34,921 nucleotides of DNA from Amycolatopsis kentuckyensis (GTDB taxonomy: Bacteria; Actinomycetota; Actinomycetes; Mycobacteriales; Pseudonocardiaceae): NCBI RefSeq assembly GCF_002155975.1, contig NZ_MUMI01000076.1, positions 1 through 34,921 of the forward strand. Reading direction: 5' to 3'. Made by a program: the position numbers and the translations under genes. Under the pieces are notes generated by a model that was given only the letters and a program-made list of their open reading frames with translations, was not told where the DNA came from and searched no databases. This document shows positions 14,927-22,343 of the stretch, piece after piece. How positions within the stretch are numbered: position 1 is the stretch's first letter; every line of letters starts with the position of its first letter.

Positions 14927-15061
14927 GTGACCGAGCCCGACGACGACGTCATCGATCCGGAGGAATTCGCCGAGGAAGCCGGTATCGACCCGACGGCGCA
15001 GGAGGTCGCCGAATACGAGGAGCTGGCGAAGAAGAACCCGCCCTGGTCGGCGCCGGACTGA
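14927..15061 (+). CDS. 44-residue acidic small protein
   Basis: A GTG start two bases after the hemerythrin stop opens a 44-residue frame (VTEPDDDVIDPEEFAEEAGI and onward, ending NPPWSAPD). It is strongly acidic with a single predicted helix. No family is recognised. The tight spacing after the hemerythrin gene and the codon pattern (G/C at nearly every third position) support it as real. It ends 17 bases before the LigD-type gene, so it may be part of one operon spanning 13946-16656. Confidence 0.6.
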   Translation: MTEPDDDVIDPEEFAEEAGIDPTAQEVAEYEELAKKNPPWSAPD

Positions 15062-15078
15062 GTGGGTACTCCCGGACC

Positions 15079-16656
15079 ATGGCAGCAGACCCGGCCCGCA
15101 AACTGCGGCGCTACCAGGAGATGCGCGACTTCGACCGGACCGCGGAGCCGGCCGGCGGGGCCGCCGGTCCGGACGGCCACCGGTTCGTCGTGCAGCGGCA
15201 CCGGGCGCGCCGGCTGCACTACGACTTCCGCCTGGAACTCGACGGCGTGCTGGTCAGCTGGGCGGTGCCGAAGGGCCCCACGCTGGACCCGAAGGCCCGC
15301 CGGCTGGCGGTGCACGTCGAAGATCACCCGATCGAGTACGCCGGGTTCGAGGGGGTCATCCCGCGCGGCGAGTACGGCGGCGGGGACGTCATCGTCTGGG
15401 ACCGCGGCGTCTGGCGGCCGGTCGAACCCGATCCGGCCCGCGCGATCGAGGCCGGGACGCTGCACTTCGACCTCGAGGGCGAGAAGCTGGCCGGGCGGTT
15501 CGTCCTCGTCCGCACCAGCCGCGGCGAGAAGGACCAGTGGTTCCTCCTGCACAAGCAGGACGAGCACGCGCAGGCCGGCTGGGACGCCGAAGACCACCCA
15601 CGCTCGGTGAAGAGCGGCCGCACCAACGACGAGGTCGCGGCCGCTCCCGACGCCCTGTGGCACGGCGACCGCCCGGCCGCGGAGGCGGAGGAATCCGTCG
15701 GCGGCTGGCAGGCCCCGACCGAGGACGAACTGGCCGCCCTCGACGCCCTGGGTGCGAAGGGCCGGTGGTCGGTGGCGGGCCGCGAGCTGGCCCTGACCAA
15801 CCTGGACAAGGTGCTCTTCCCCGCGGCTGGCGGCGGCGAGTCCGTCACCAAACGGGACCTCATCCGGTACTACGTCACCGTCGGGCCGGCGATGCTGCCG
15901 TACCTGGCCGGCCGCCCGCTCAACACCCACCGGTTCCCGCAGGGCGTCACCGAACCGGGCTTCTGGCAGAAGGAGGTCCCGCAGCACGCGCCCGACTGGC
16001 TGACGACCTGGCGCAACGAACGCGCCGGCCCGGGGGAGAGCCGGCGGTACGTGGTCGCCGACAGCGTCGCGACGCTGGCCTGGCTGGCGAACTACGGCGC
16101 CCTGGAGCTGCACGCCTGGACCTCCCGCGCCGCCGACGTCGACCACCCGACGTGGGTGCTGTTCGACATCGACCCCGGCCCGGAGACGACGTTCGACGAG
16201 GTCCTGGAGCTGGCGCGGCTGCACCGCACCGCGCTCGAGCACCTCGGCCTCACCGGCCGCCCCAAGGTGACCGGGCAGCGCGGCGTCCAGGTCTGGGTGC
16301 CGATCGCGCCGCACTGCACCTTCGAGCAGACGCGCACGTGGGCGGAAACGGTGTCCCGGACGATCGGGCGGGTGCTGCCCGACCTGGTCAGCTGGGCCTG
16401 GACCAAGGACAAGCGCCGCGGCCGCGCCCGGCTCGACTACACGCAGAACGTGCTGAACAAGACGCTCGTCGCGCCCTACAGCGTCCGGCCGCGGCCCGGT
16501 GCGCCGGTTTCGGTGCCGCTGGAGTGGGACGAGCTGGACGACCCGCGGCTCGTGCCCGACCGGTGGACGATCCGGGACGTCCCGGGCCGCCTGGCCGAGC
16601 GCGGCGACCCGTTCTCGGTGCTCCTGGGGCTCGAACAGAAGCTGCCGGGCCTGTAG
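15079..16656 (+). CDS. ligD: LigD-type 3'-phosphoesterase / primase-polymerase fusion (no ligase domain)
   Basis: A 525-residue protein with two of the three LigD modules. Residues about 1-185 are the phosphoesterase domain: FVVQRHRARRLHYDFRLELD carries the catalytic His-x5-His-x-Asp-x-Arg cluster, and HVEDHPIEYAGFEG and GEYGGGDV follow. Residues about 235-525 are the AEP-type polymerase domain: LTNLDKVLFP, FDIDPGPE with metal ligands Asp363 and Asp365, and LDYTQN with Asp453. Such domains process and fill 3' ends in Ku-dependent end joining. The ATP-dependent ligase domain is absent, and no Ku gene is in the window, so a separate ligase must be encoded elsewhere. GGGTAC at 15064-15069, 9 bases before the ATG, could be a stress-sigma -10 giving a leaderless mRNA. 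The convergent kinase gene ends 3 bases after its stop. Confidence 0.9.
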   Translation: MAADPARKLRRYQEMRDFDRTAEPAGGAAGPDGHRFVVQRHRARRLHYDFRLELDGVLVSWAVPKGPTLDPKARRLAVHVEDHPIEYAGFEGVIPRGEYGGGDVIVWDRGVWRPVEPDPARAIEAGTLHFDLEGEKLAGRFVLVRTSRGEKDQWFLLHKQDEHAQAGWDAEDHPRSVKSGRTNDEVAAAPDALWHGDRPAAEAEESVGGWQAPTEDELAALDALGAKGRWSVAGRELALTNLDKVLFPAAGGGESVTKRDLIRYYVTVGPAMLPYLAGRPLNTHRFPQGVTEPGFWQKEVPQHAPDWLTTWRNERAGPGESRRYVVADSVATLAWLANYGALELHAWTSRAADVDHPTWVLFDIDPGPETTFDEVLELARLHRTALEHLGLTGRPKVTGQRGVQVWVPIAPHCTFEQTRTWAETVSRTIGRVLPDLVSWAWTKDKRRGRARLDYTQNVLNKTLVAPYSVRPRPGAPVSVPLEWDELDDPRLVPDRWTIRDVPGRLAERGDPFSVLLGLEQKLPGL

Positions 16657-16659
16657 CCC

Positions 16660-17601
16660 TCAGGCCTGGACGGTTTCCAGCTCCCGCGGCTGCAGCCGGT
16701 CGAGTTCGGCGCGCGACAGGTGCGGGCGCCCGCCCGCGTGCCCGGTCGTCGCCGCGGCGGCCGCCACGGCCAGGCTCGCCGCGGTCTCCAGCGGGCGGCG
16801 GCGGGTCAGCGCCGCGGTCAGGGTGGCGACGAGCGCGTCACCGGCGCCGGTCGGGTCGACGACGTCGGTCTCGACGTCCGGCACGAACCAGGTGCCCTCC
16901 GGTCCGGCGAACAGGTTGCCCTGCCCGGAAACCTCCAGCACGACCAGGGACGGCCCGCGCCGCCGGAGCTCCGCGGCGGCGCGCGCGGCCGCGGCGACTT
17001 CGTCCACCGGCTGCCCGGTGAGGAGCTCGGCTTCGTGGCCGTCGGCGCGCACGACGTCGGCGAGGGCGAGCAGATCGGACGTCAGCGCGTCGTCCTGCGG
17101 TGCGCCGTCCAGCACGACCCTGGTGCCCGCCGTGTGCGCCAGCCGGGCCGCCAGCAGGGCCACCGGCGCGGGCTGCTGCAGCTGGACGATGAGGGAGGCG
17201 GCGGCCGAGATCGGCGCGGACGCGGCGAAGACGTCGTTCTCGGTGAGCAGTGTTTCCTCCGGCACGTGCTCGAGGTAGCGGCGCCGGCCGTGGTCCTCGA
17301 CGACGTCGACCAGCAGCGCGGTCTCGGTGCCCGCCCGGCGGATCACGTGCGAGGTGCCGATCCGGTCGGCCCGGGCCTGGGCGAGCAGCGCGTCCCCGGT
17401 GCGGTCGCGGCCGACGACGCCGACCAGCGACACCGACATCCCGAGCTGGCTCAGCGCCACGGCCTGGTTGGCGCCCTTCCCGCCGAGCAGCTCCTGCCGG
17501 TGCCGCACGGGCGCCGAAGAATCCGCGTCGGGCGCGTCCGGGACCTCGATCACCAGGTCGCGGGCGATCTGCCCGGCGACGACGACTTCGCTGAACATCA
17601 T
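16660..17601 (-). CDS. PfkB-family carbohydrate kinase (ribokinase-like)
   Basis: A 313-residue protein. PfkB signature 1 is ELLGGKGANQAVALSQLG (substrate-binding GG and N), and signature 2 is VVDPTGAGDALVATL with the catalytic Asp and the anion hole. VVVAGQIARDLVIEVP is the usual N-terminal strand. It is closest in pattern to ribokinases, which phosphorylate ribose at O5, but the substrate may be another sugar or nucleoside. The ATG at 17599-17601 is preferred over the GTG at 17610 because it overlaps the stop of a seven-codon leader ORF that has the strong RBS. A GTTT-N17-GGGTAG promoter motif lies upstream, and the gene is divergent from recQ. Confidence 0.87.
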   Translation of the reverse strand: MMFSEVVVAGQIARDLVIEVPDAPDADSSAPVRHRQELLGGKGANQAVALSQLGMSVSLVGVVGRDRTGDALLAQARADRIGTSHVIRRAGTETALLVDVVEDHGRRRYLEHVPEETLLTENDVFAASAPISAAASLIVQLQQPAPVALLAARLAHTAGTRVVLDGAPQDDALTSDLLALADVVRADGHEAELLTGQPVDEVAAAARAAAELRRRGPSLVVLEVSGQGNLFAGPEGTWFVPDVETDVVDPTGAGDALVATLTAALTRRRPLETAASLAVAAAAATTGHAGGRPHLSRAELDRLQPRELETVQA

Positions 17602-17621
17602 CGGGACCACCGGTGGGTCAT
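17598..17621 (-). CDS. Seven-codon leader ORF (MTHRWSR) upstream of the kinase
   Basis: On the minus strand GAGGAGG, four bases, then ATG opens a frame of seven codons that ends in TGA; the TGA overlaps the kinase ATG (ATGATG). The only good ribosome-binding site in the region serves this ORF, not the kinase. This suggests translational coupling or a leader peptide. It could also be accidental if ribosomes use the kinase ATG directly, 24 bases from the GAGGAGG. Confidence 0.45.
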   Translation of the reverse strand: MTHRWSR

Positions 17622-17646
17622 GGCGCCTCCTCGGATCACCGTTCGG

Positions 17647-17673
17647 CTACCCCGCACGCGCCGCCGGGTAAAC
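17647..17673 (-). promoter_or_regulatory. Candidate stress-sigma promoter for the kinase gene
   Basis: On the minus strand GTTT (17673-17670), 17 bases, GGGTAG (17652-17647). It matches the SigF/SigB-type pattern except for the last -10 base. The -10 ends 25 bases before the leader ORF. Confidence 0.45.
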
Positions 17674-17690
17674 CGCTCGTTCGGGTCGGG

Positions 17691-17715
17691 GATTGCCGGG
17701 CGCGGTCCGGGGTAG
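17691..17715 (+). promoter_or_regulatory. Candidate stress-sigma promoter for recQ
   Basis: GATT (17691-17694), 15 bases, GGGTAG (17710-17715), 10 bases before the recQ ATG. It has the same -10 variant as the divergent kinase promoter. Confidence 0.4.
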
Positions 17716-17725
17716 CCCTGCCGCC

Positions 17726-19348
17726 ATGAGCGACGGGATGGTGGCCGAGCTGCGCCGGCTGGCCGCGGAGCGCTTCGGCTGGGCCGAGCTGTCCGCCGAG
17801 CAGGCCGAGGCGATGAGCGCGGCGAGCGGCGGGCGGGACGTGCTGGCGGTGCTGCCCACCGGTGCCGGCAAATCGGCGATCTACCAGGTACCCGCGCTGG
17901 TGCTGCCCGGCCCGACGGTGATCGTTTCGCCGTTGCTGGCGCTGCAGCGCGATCAGATCGAGGGCCTGGACGCCGCGGCCGTGCCGGACGCCGTGGCCCT
18001 CGACTCGCGGCAGTCGGCGGGCGAGCGGGACCGCGTGTGGGCCGCGATCCGGGGCGGCACGGCGGAGTACGTCTTCCTGTCGCCGGAGCAGCTCGCGAAG
18101 GACGAGGTCGTCGCCGGGCTGGCGGAGGCGGGCGTGTCGCTGTTCGTCGTCGACGAGGCCCATTGCGTTTCGGCGTGGGGCCACGACTTCCGGCCCGACT
18201 ACCTGCGCCTGGCCCCGGTGATCGACCGGCTCGGGCGCCCGCCGGTCATCGCCCTGACGGCCACCGCGGCCGCGCCGGTCCGCGACGACATCGTCGCCGC
18301 GCTGGGCCTGCGGGACCCGGTACGGGTGATCGCGAGCTTCGACCGGCCGAACCTGCACCTGGCGGTCGCGCGGTTCACGGACGACGCCGGGAAGCGCGCC
18401 GCGGTGGTGGACCGGGTCGCGGCGAAGCCCGGCAGCGGGCTGCTCTACACCGCGAGCCGCCGGGAGGCCGAGGACTACGCCGACGCGCTGGCGGCCCGCG
18501 GCGTCCGCGCCTTCGGCTACCACGGCGGGATGAAGGCCGCCGACCGCGACGCCGTGCACGAGCGGTTCGCCGCGGGGGAGACCGACGTCGTGGTGGCGAC
18601 CTCGGCGTTCGGCATGGGCATCGACCGGCCCGACGTCCGGTTCGTGGTGCACGCGTCCGTCCCGGACTCGGTCGACACGTACTACCAGCAGATCGGCCGC
18701 GCGGGCCGGGACGGCGAACCGGCCGAAGTGCTGCTCTGCTACCGCCCGGAAGACCTGGCGCGGCAACGATTCCTCACCCGGTCCGCGCCACCGGAGGCCG
18801 AGCTCCGGGCGGTCGTCGAAGCGCTGCGGCCGGAACCGCTGGGCCGCCGGCAGCTGGCCGAGGCCGTCCCCGGCCCGTCCGCCCGGCGGACCCGCGCCCT
18901 CGGCCTGCTCGAACGCTGCGGCGACGTGCTGACCGGACCGGACGGCCGGTACACGCTCACGGCCGGCCGCGCGCGGACCGGTGCGGTCGTCGGGCGGGCG
19001 CTGGAAGCGGCGGAGCGGGCGGCCGAGCTCGTCCGCTCGCGGGTGGAGATGCTGCGCGCCTACGCGGAAACCACCGGCTGCCGCCGCCGGTACCTGCTCG
19101 GGTACTTCGGCGAGGAACTCGCGACGCCGTGCGGCAACTGCGACACCTGCGAGGCCGGTGCCACGGCCGAGGACGTGCCGCGGACCGGGGAGTTCCGTGC
19201 GGAGAACGTCGTCCGGCACGCCGAGTGGGGCCGCGGGGTCGTGATGACCGTCGAGGAGGACAAGCTCACCGTCCTCTTCGACGACGTCGGCTACCGGACG
19301 CTGTCACTGCCGGTGGTGCGGGAGCAGGAGCTCCTCGACCGCTGCTGA
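17726..19348 (+). CDS. recQ: RecQ-type ATP-dependent DNA helicase (HRDC missing, Tudor-like C-terminus)
   Basis: A 540-residue superfamily 2 helicase. Walker A is TGAGKS (Lys49), the RecQ DEAH box is VVDEAHCVSAWGHDFRPDYL (Asp143-His146), followed by ALTATA (motif III), FGMGIDRPDVRFVVH (motif V) and QIGRAGRDG (motif VI). The zinc site is Cys452, then Cys469, Cys472 and Cys475 in CGNCDTC. A winged-helix segment precedes part of this region. There is no HRDC domain; the C-terminal ~50 residues (HAEWGRGVVMTVEEDKLTVL) resemble the Tudor-like tail of UvrD/PcrA helicases, which binds RNA polymerase. It unwinds DNA 3'-5' in recombination and repair. No Shine-Dalgarno is seen, and GGGTAG lies close to the ATG. 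A hairpin follows the gene. Confidence 0.92.
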   Translation: MSDGMVAELRRLAAERFGWAELSAEQAEAMSAASGGRDVLAVLPTGAGKSAIYQVPALVLPGPTVIVSPLLALQRDQIEGLDAAAVPDAVALDSRQSAGERDRVWAAIRGGTAEYVFLSPEQLAKDEVVAGLAEAGVSLFVVDEAHCVSAWGHDFRPDYLRLAPVIDRLGRPPVIALTATAAAPVRDDIVAALGLRDPVRVIASFDRPNLHLAVARFTDDAGKRAAVVDRVAAKPGSGLLYTASRREAEDYADALAARGVRAFGYHGGMKAADRDAVHERFAAGETDVVVATSAFGMGIDRPDVRFVVHASVPDSVDTYYQQIGRAGRDGEPAEVLLCYRPEDLARQRFLTRSAPPEAELRAVVEALRPEPLGRRQLAEAVPGPSARRTRALGLLERCGDVLTGPDGRYTLTAGRARTGAVVGRALEAAERAAELVRSRVEMLRAYAETTGCRRRYLLGYFGEELATPCGNCDTCEAGATAEDVPRTGEFRAENVVRHAEWGRGVVMTVEEDKLTVLFDDVGYRTLSLPVVREQELLDRC

Positions 19349-19417
19349 GTGCGGCCGGGTGATCGGGTTACGCCGGACGGTCCTGCCGGCTCGCCTGTCC
19401 GCGTGGCCGGTCCCACA

Positions 19418-19444
19418 AACTCCGGCCGCGTCGGAGGCGGAGTT
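19418..19444 (+). terminator. Hairpin between recQ and the ANTAR gene
   Basis: AACTCCG (19418-19424) and CGGAGTT (19438-19444) form a perfect 7-bp stem with a 13-base loop, about 70 bases after the recQ stop. There is no U-tract. It is 46 bases before the next GTG, so it could also be a leader structure. Confidence 0.35.
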
Positions 19445-19490
19445 CCGCGGCGTGCGGTAAATCAAAGGAACCAAGACCGGTGGAGGTTCG

Positions 19491-20267
19491 GTGACCGAGA
19501 CACTCATGAACGCGGCGGATCGCTGGAGACCGCTGGCCGAATTGCTGCAGGCGCTGCTCGAGCGCATCGCCGGCGAGCTGCCCGGCTGGCTCGGCGCCGG
19601 CCTGACCGTCAGCCGCGGCGACCGGCCGCTGCGGGTGCTGGCCACCGCGGGCGTCGCCGACCAGCTGATTCCCGCGCAGCTGGCGCACGGCGGGCCGGTC
19701 CCCGTCGCGGTGGCCACCGGCGAGCCGGTCACCGCGGATCACCTCTTCGGCGACGACCGCTGGCCGGACCTGACCCGCGAGACCGTGTTCGACGCCGGCC
19801 CGGCGATCGAGGCGATCCGCGGCGCGGTCGCGTTGCCCGGGTTCTGGGACGAGGACGGGGCCTTCGTGCTGTCGGTGACGCTCGACCGGGCGCCGGGTCC
19901 GGAAACCCTGGCCGTCCTGCGGCGTTACGCGAAGCTCACCGAGATGACCCTGGTCGTCGCCGAGACCGCCACCGCGGGCGACCCCGACCAGATGCTGGAC
20001 CTGCTGGCCTCCCGCGCGGCCATCGAGCAGGCGAAGGGCGCGATCATGGCGGTCCGGCGGTGCCCGCCGGAGGAGGCCTGGCAGACGTTGCGCCGGGCCA
20101 GCCAGGAGTTCAACGTCAAGGTCCGCGAGCTGGCGGTGGCCCTCGTCGAGTACCTCGGCGGCCAGGTGACGGCCCCGGCGGACGGCGTCCGCGAGATCCG
20201 GCCCGGCGCCTCGGCCCACCACGCCGCGGAACGGCTCTGGTCGGCCTTCACGAGCGTCTCGCCCTGA
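19491..20267 (+). CDS. ANTAR-domain regulator with GAF-like sensor region
   Basis: A 258-residue protein. Residues about 10-165 have a GAF-like pattern (RPLRVLATAGVADQLIPAQL, VALPGFWDEDGAFVLSVTLD). Residues about 173-230 are an ANTAR domain (SRAAIEQAKGAIMAVRR, EAWQTLRRASQEFNVKVREL), which binds paired RNA hairpins to prevent transcription termination. A C-terminal tail of about 30 residues follows. The GTG at 19491 has GGAGG 4 bases upstream (19482-19486). The gene lies between recQ and the STAS gene on the same strand. The signal sensed and the RNA targets cannot be seen; the target would be a leader with two hexaloop stems before a terminator. Confidence 0.85.
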   Translation: MTETLMNAADRWRPLAELLQALLERIAGELPGWLGAGLTVSRGDRPLRVLATAGVADQLIPAQLAHGGPVPVAVATGEPVTADHLFGDDRWPDLTRETVFDAGPAIEAIRGAVALPGFWDEDGAFVLSVTLDRAPGPETLAVLRRYAKLTEMTLVVAETATAGDPDQMLDLLASRAAIEQAKGAIMAVRRCPPEEAWQTLRRASQEFNVKVRELAVALVEYLGGQVTAPADGVREIRPGASAHHAAERLWSAFTSVSP

Positions 20268-20275
20268 AGAAGGGC

Positions 20276-20300
20276 GTTTCCGGACCGGACGTTTGGGTAT
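20276..20300 (+). promoter_or_regulatory. Strong match to a stress-sigma (SigF/SigB) promoter
   Basis: GTTT (20276-20279), 15 bases, GGGTAT (20295-20300) is an exact match to the GTTT-N15-17-GGGTAT consensus of actinobacterial stress sigma factors. It lies between the ANTAR gene and the STAS gene, 68 bases before the STAS start. This is the best of the stress-type promoters in the window. Confidence 0.65.
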
Positions 20301-20368
20301 CAAGACCCCGTCCTTGATCACGTCACTGCGTCGCCGGCCCCGGCCGGCGCGGAAGGCCAACCGAACCC

Positions 20369-20764
20369 GTGTCCCCTGTCTTTCCGGTCCCGACCCGGTC
20401 CGCGCCCCTGGTCGCGCGCCGGACGGAGTACCGCCCCGGTTTCCTGGTGCTCACCCTCGCCGGCGAAATCGACGCGCTGACCCTCCCGATCCTCGAGCGC
20501 GAGCTGCGCTCGGCCCCACCGGGGACGACGGTGGTGGACCTCACGCAGGTGGCCTTCGTCGGCTTGGCCGGGGCCCGGGCGTTGGCGGCCGCCGCATCGA
20601 GGGCCGGAGCCGAGGGACGGCGGTTCGGAGTGGTGGCGAACGGCCGGACGCTGGCTCGGCTGTTCCGGATCACCGGCCTGGCGGCGGCGGTGCCGATGTT
20701 CGCGTCGCTGTCGGACGCCCTGCGGGAGCTGCTGGCGCCGGAGATGCACGACACCGCCTGCTGA
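20369..20764 (+). CDS. STAS-domain protein (anti-anti-sigma-like) without the phosphoacceptor serine
   Basis: A 131-residue protein with a STAS domain from about residue 22 to 125: YRPGFLVLTLAGEIDALTLP, TTVVDLTQVAFVGLAGARAL and the closing helices. STAS proteins of the RsbV/SpoIIAA type bind an anti-sigma kinase, which inactivates them by phosphorylating a serine in the DSSG motif. Here that motif (after Phe63-Val64) reads Gly65-Leu66-Ala67-Gly68, so no Ser or Thr is available. The protein may therefore be a partner that cannot be switched off, or a scaffold. The GTG at 20369 has only a distant GGAAGG. A near-perfect SigF/SigB-type promoter precedes it. The SpoIIE-like phosphatase gene is convergent downstream. 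Confidence 0.85.
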   Translation: MSPVFPVPTRSAPLVARRTEYRPGFLVLTLAGEIDALTLPILERELRSAPPGTTVVDLTQVAFVGLAGARALAAAASRAGAEGRRFGVVANGRTLARLFRITGLAAAVPMFASLSDALRELLAPEMHDTAC

Positions 20765-20830
20765 CGGCGGCCGCGGCCCGCTTGCGGAGGTTCGCTGCCG
20801 CGGGGTGGGCGCTCGTCGAGCGACCGCCGA

Positions 20831-20971
20831 GCCCGGCTTCAGCGCGAGTTCCGGCCCCGCGCGCCCGGCCGCCGAGCGGGCCAGCCCGGCTTCAGCGTGA
20901 GTTCGACCGGGCGACCAGTGGACCCCGGCCGCCCGCGCCCGGCTTCAGCGCGAGTTCCACCGGGCGACCAG
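20831..20971. repeat. Tandem 53-bp repeats of the 3' end of the phosphatase gene
   Basis: Three units start with GCCCGGCTTCAGCG(C/T)GAGTTC at 20831, 20884 and 20937, spaced exactly 53 bp. The third contains the real end of the minus-strand phosphatase gene (codons for VARWNSR and TGA at 20945-20947). The second copies this end for 35 bp with two changes, and the first is more diverged after 22 bases. So the stop-codon end of the gene was duplicated twice beyond its stop. The repeats fill most of the 180-bp gap between the STAS stop and the phosphatase stop. Confidence 0.88.
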
Positions 20972-22339
20972 CACCCCCGCGTCCCGCCGGAACGTGCCCC
21001 CACCGTGGGCGAAGACCGCGCGGGTGAGCCGCCGGGCGATCTCCGGGGGCAGCTCGCCCGCGTCCTGGCCGAGGAGCTCGGTGATCCGGGCCTTGCCGAA
21101 CGGCTCTCCGGCGTCGTCCGTGGTTTCGGCTGCTCCGCGCGAGCACAGCGTCACCAGGTCACCCGGTTCGAGCCGGAACTCCGTGACCGGGGGCGGCCCG
21201 GAGGCCGAAGCGAATCCCGGGATGCCGGGCTCGGTGACCGGCAGTGGCTCGCCGCAGCGGACCACGAAGGGTGCGGGCTGCCCGGCGCCGAGCAGGCGCA
21301 GGACGCCCGTCTTCAGGTCCAGTTCGGCCAGCACCCCGCCCACGGGCGCGAGGCCGTCGAGCTCCGCGCCGACCGCCGCGAACTGCTCGCCGAGGGAAGC
21401 TCCGCCGTGGCGGGCGGCGCGGTAGGCGGCGAGGGCGCTCACGACGGCCGTGTTCGCGTCGCGGGTGCGCGTGGCGGCGTCGAACATCGCCAGCTGCGCC
21501 CGCTCCTCCGAGAGGGCGTAGTCGAACACCGTGCCGCAGAGGTCGTACACCGGCTGGACGCTCACCCCGACGACCACGCTGTCGGTGGCCCCGGTGAGCG
21601 GTGGCAGGCTCTGCCACAGCAGCTCGGCGGGGGAGCCGCGGCGCCGGTGGCGGCGACGGCGGTCGAGTCCGTCGCCGTACTGGGTCGTGATGGTGACCAG
21701 GTGCCCGAGCAGCGCGGCCAGCCAGCGGCACTGCTCCCGCAGCGCCGGGTCGTCCGGGTCGCCGGCCGGGACGATCTCGAGGACCCCGAGCCGTTCGACG
21801 CCGTCGAGCAGCACGGTCCACAACGTCCCGTCGCGGGTCACCGTGGTCCCGGCGCGGCGGAACACGTCGCCGCCGACGGTGCTCTCGATGTCGAGCTCCG
21901 CGGCGCCCGGCCGCAGCGGCACGAGCGTGCGCTGGTCGTAGTCGGCCAGGTAGACGCCGATCGTCAGGTCGAGTGCGCGGCCCGCCTCGGCGACGATCGC
22001 CGGGAGCCGCTCCGGCGGCGCCCGGTGCGCGCCTTCGAGCAGGTCGACGAGCGCTTTCAGCGGACCGTGCAACGGCTTCGCGTCCTGGACCGAGTGGCTG
22101 TAGGGCGCGCGGGCCGGCCCGGTCACCTCGTCGAGCCGCTCGTTGACGGCGTGGGCGACCATGTCGCGGTCGACGCGGGGCAGCGTGACCAGGCAGTTGA
22201 GGTAGGCGTCCAGGTCCAGCAGGCTCTGGCTGCCGCCGAGCGCGAAGTACCGCATCCACAGCTGCTCCAGCGTCAGGTCGCTCCGGGCGAAGCAGGCGGC
22301 GATCATCCGCCGCTGTTCCTCCTCGGGCACGAAACGCAT
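20945..22339 (-). CDS. SpoIIE/PP2C-like protein with lost metal-binding residues (probable pseudophosphatase)
   Basis: A 464-residue protein. Residues about 1-90 are a helical N-terminal domain (LTLEQLWMRYFALGG, DMVAHAVNERLDEVTG), about 95-230 look like a GAF domain, and about 250-462 align with the SpoIIE/RsbU PP2C fold. In active members the domain reads GD-x-x-D, then DxxGHG and TDG, with aspartates that bind Mn/Mg. Here these are Gly269-Thr270...Asp273, Asp287-AATRT and Ser400-Arg401-Gly402, so most metal ligands are lost, and NAGHP is GAGQP (351-355). It probably has no phosphatase activity and may act by binding. The ATG is 5 bases after the stop of the ANTAR gene upstream on the same strand, so the two form an operon. 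It is convergent with the STAS gene. Confidence 0.82.
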   Translation of the reverse strand: MRFVPEEEQRRMIAACFARSDLTLEQLWMRYFALGGSQSLLDLDAYLNCLVTLPRVDRDMVAHAVNERLDEVTGPARAPYSHSVQDAKPLHGPLKALVDLLEGAHRAPPERLPAIVAEAGRALDLTIGVYLADYDQRTLVPLRPGAAELDIESTVGGDVFRRAGTTVTRDGTLWTVLLDGVERLGVLEIVPAGDPDDPALREQCRWLAALLGHLVTITTQYGDGLDRRRRHRRRGSPAELLWQSLPPLTGATDSVVVGVSVQPVYDLCGTVFDYALSEERAQLAMFDAATRTRDANTAVVSALAAYRAARHGGASLGEQFAAVGAELDGLAPVGGVLAELDLKTGVLRLLGAGQPAPFVVRCGEPLPVTEPGIPGFASASGPPPVTEFRLEPGDLVTLCSRGAAETTDDAGEPFGKARITELLGQDAGELPPEIARRLTRAVFAHGGGTFRRDAGVLVARWNSR

Positions 22340-22343
22340 GCGC

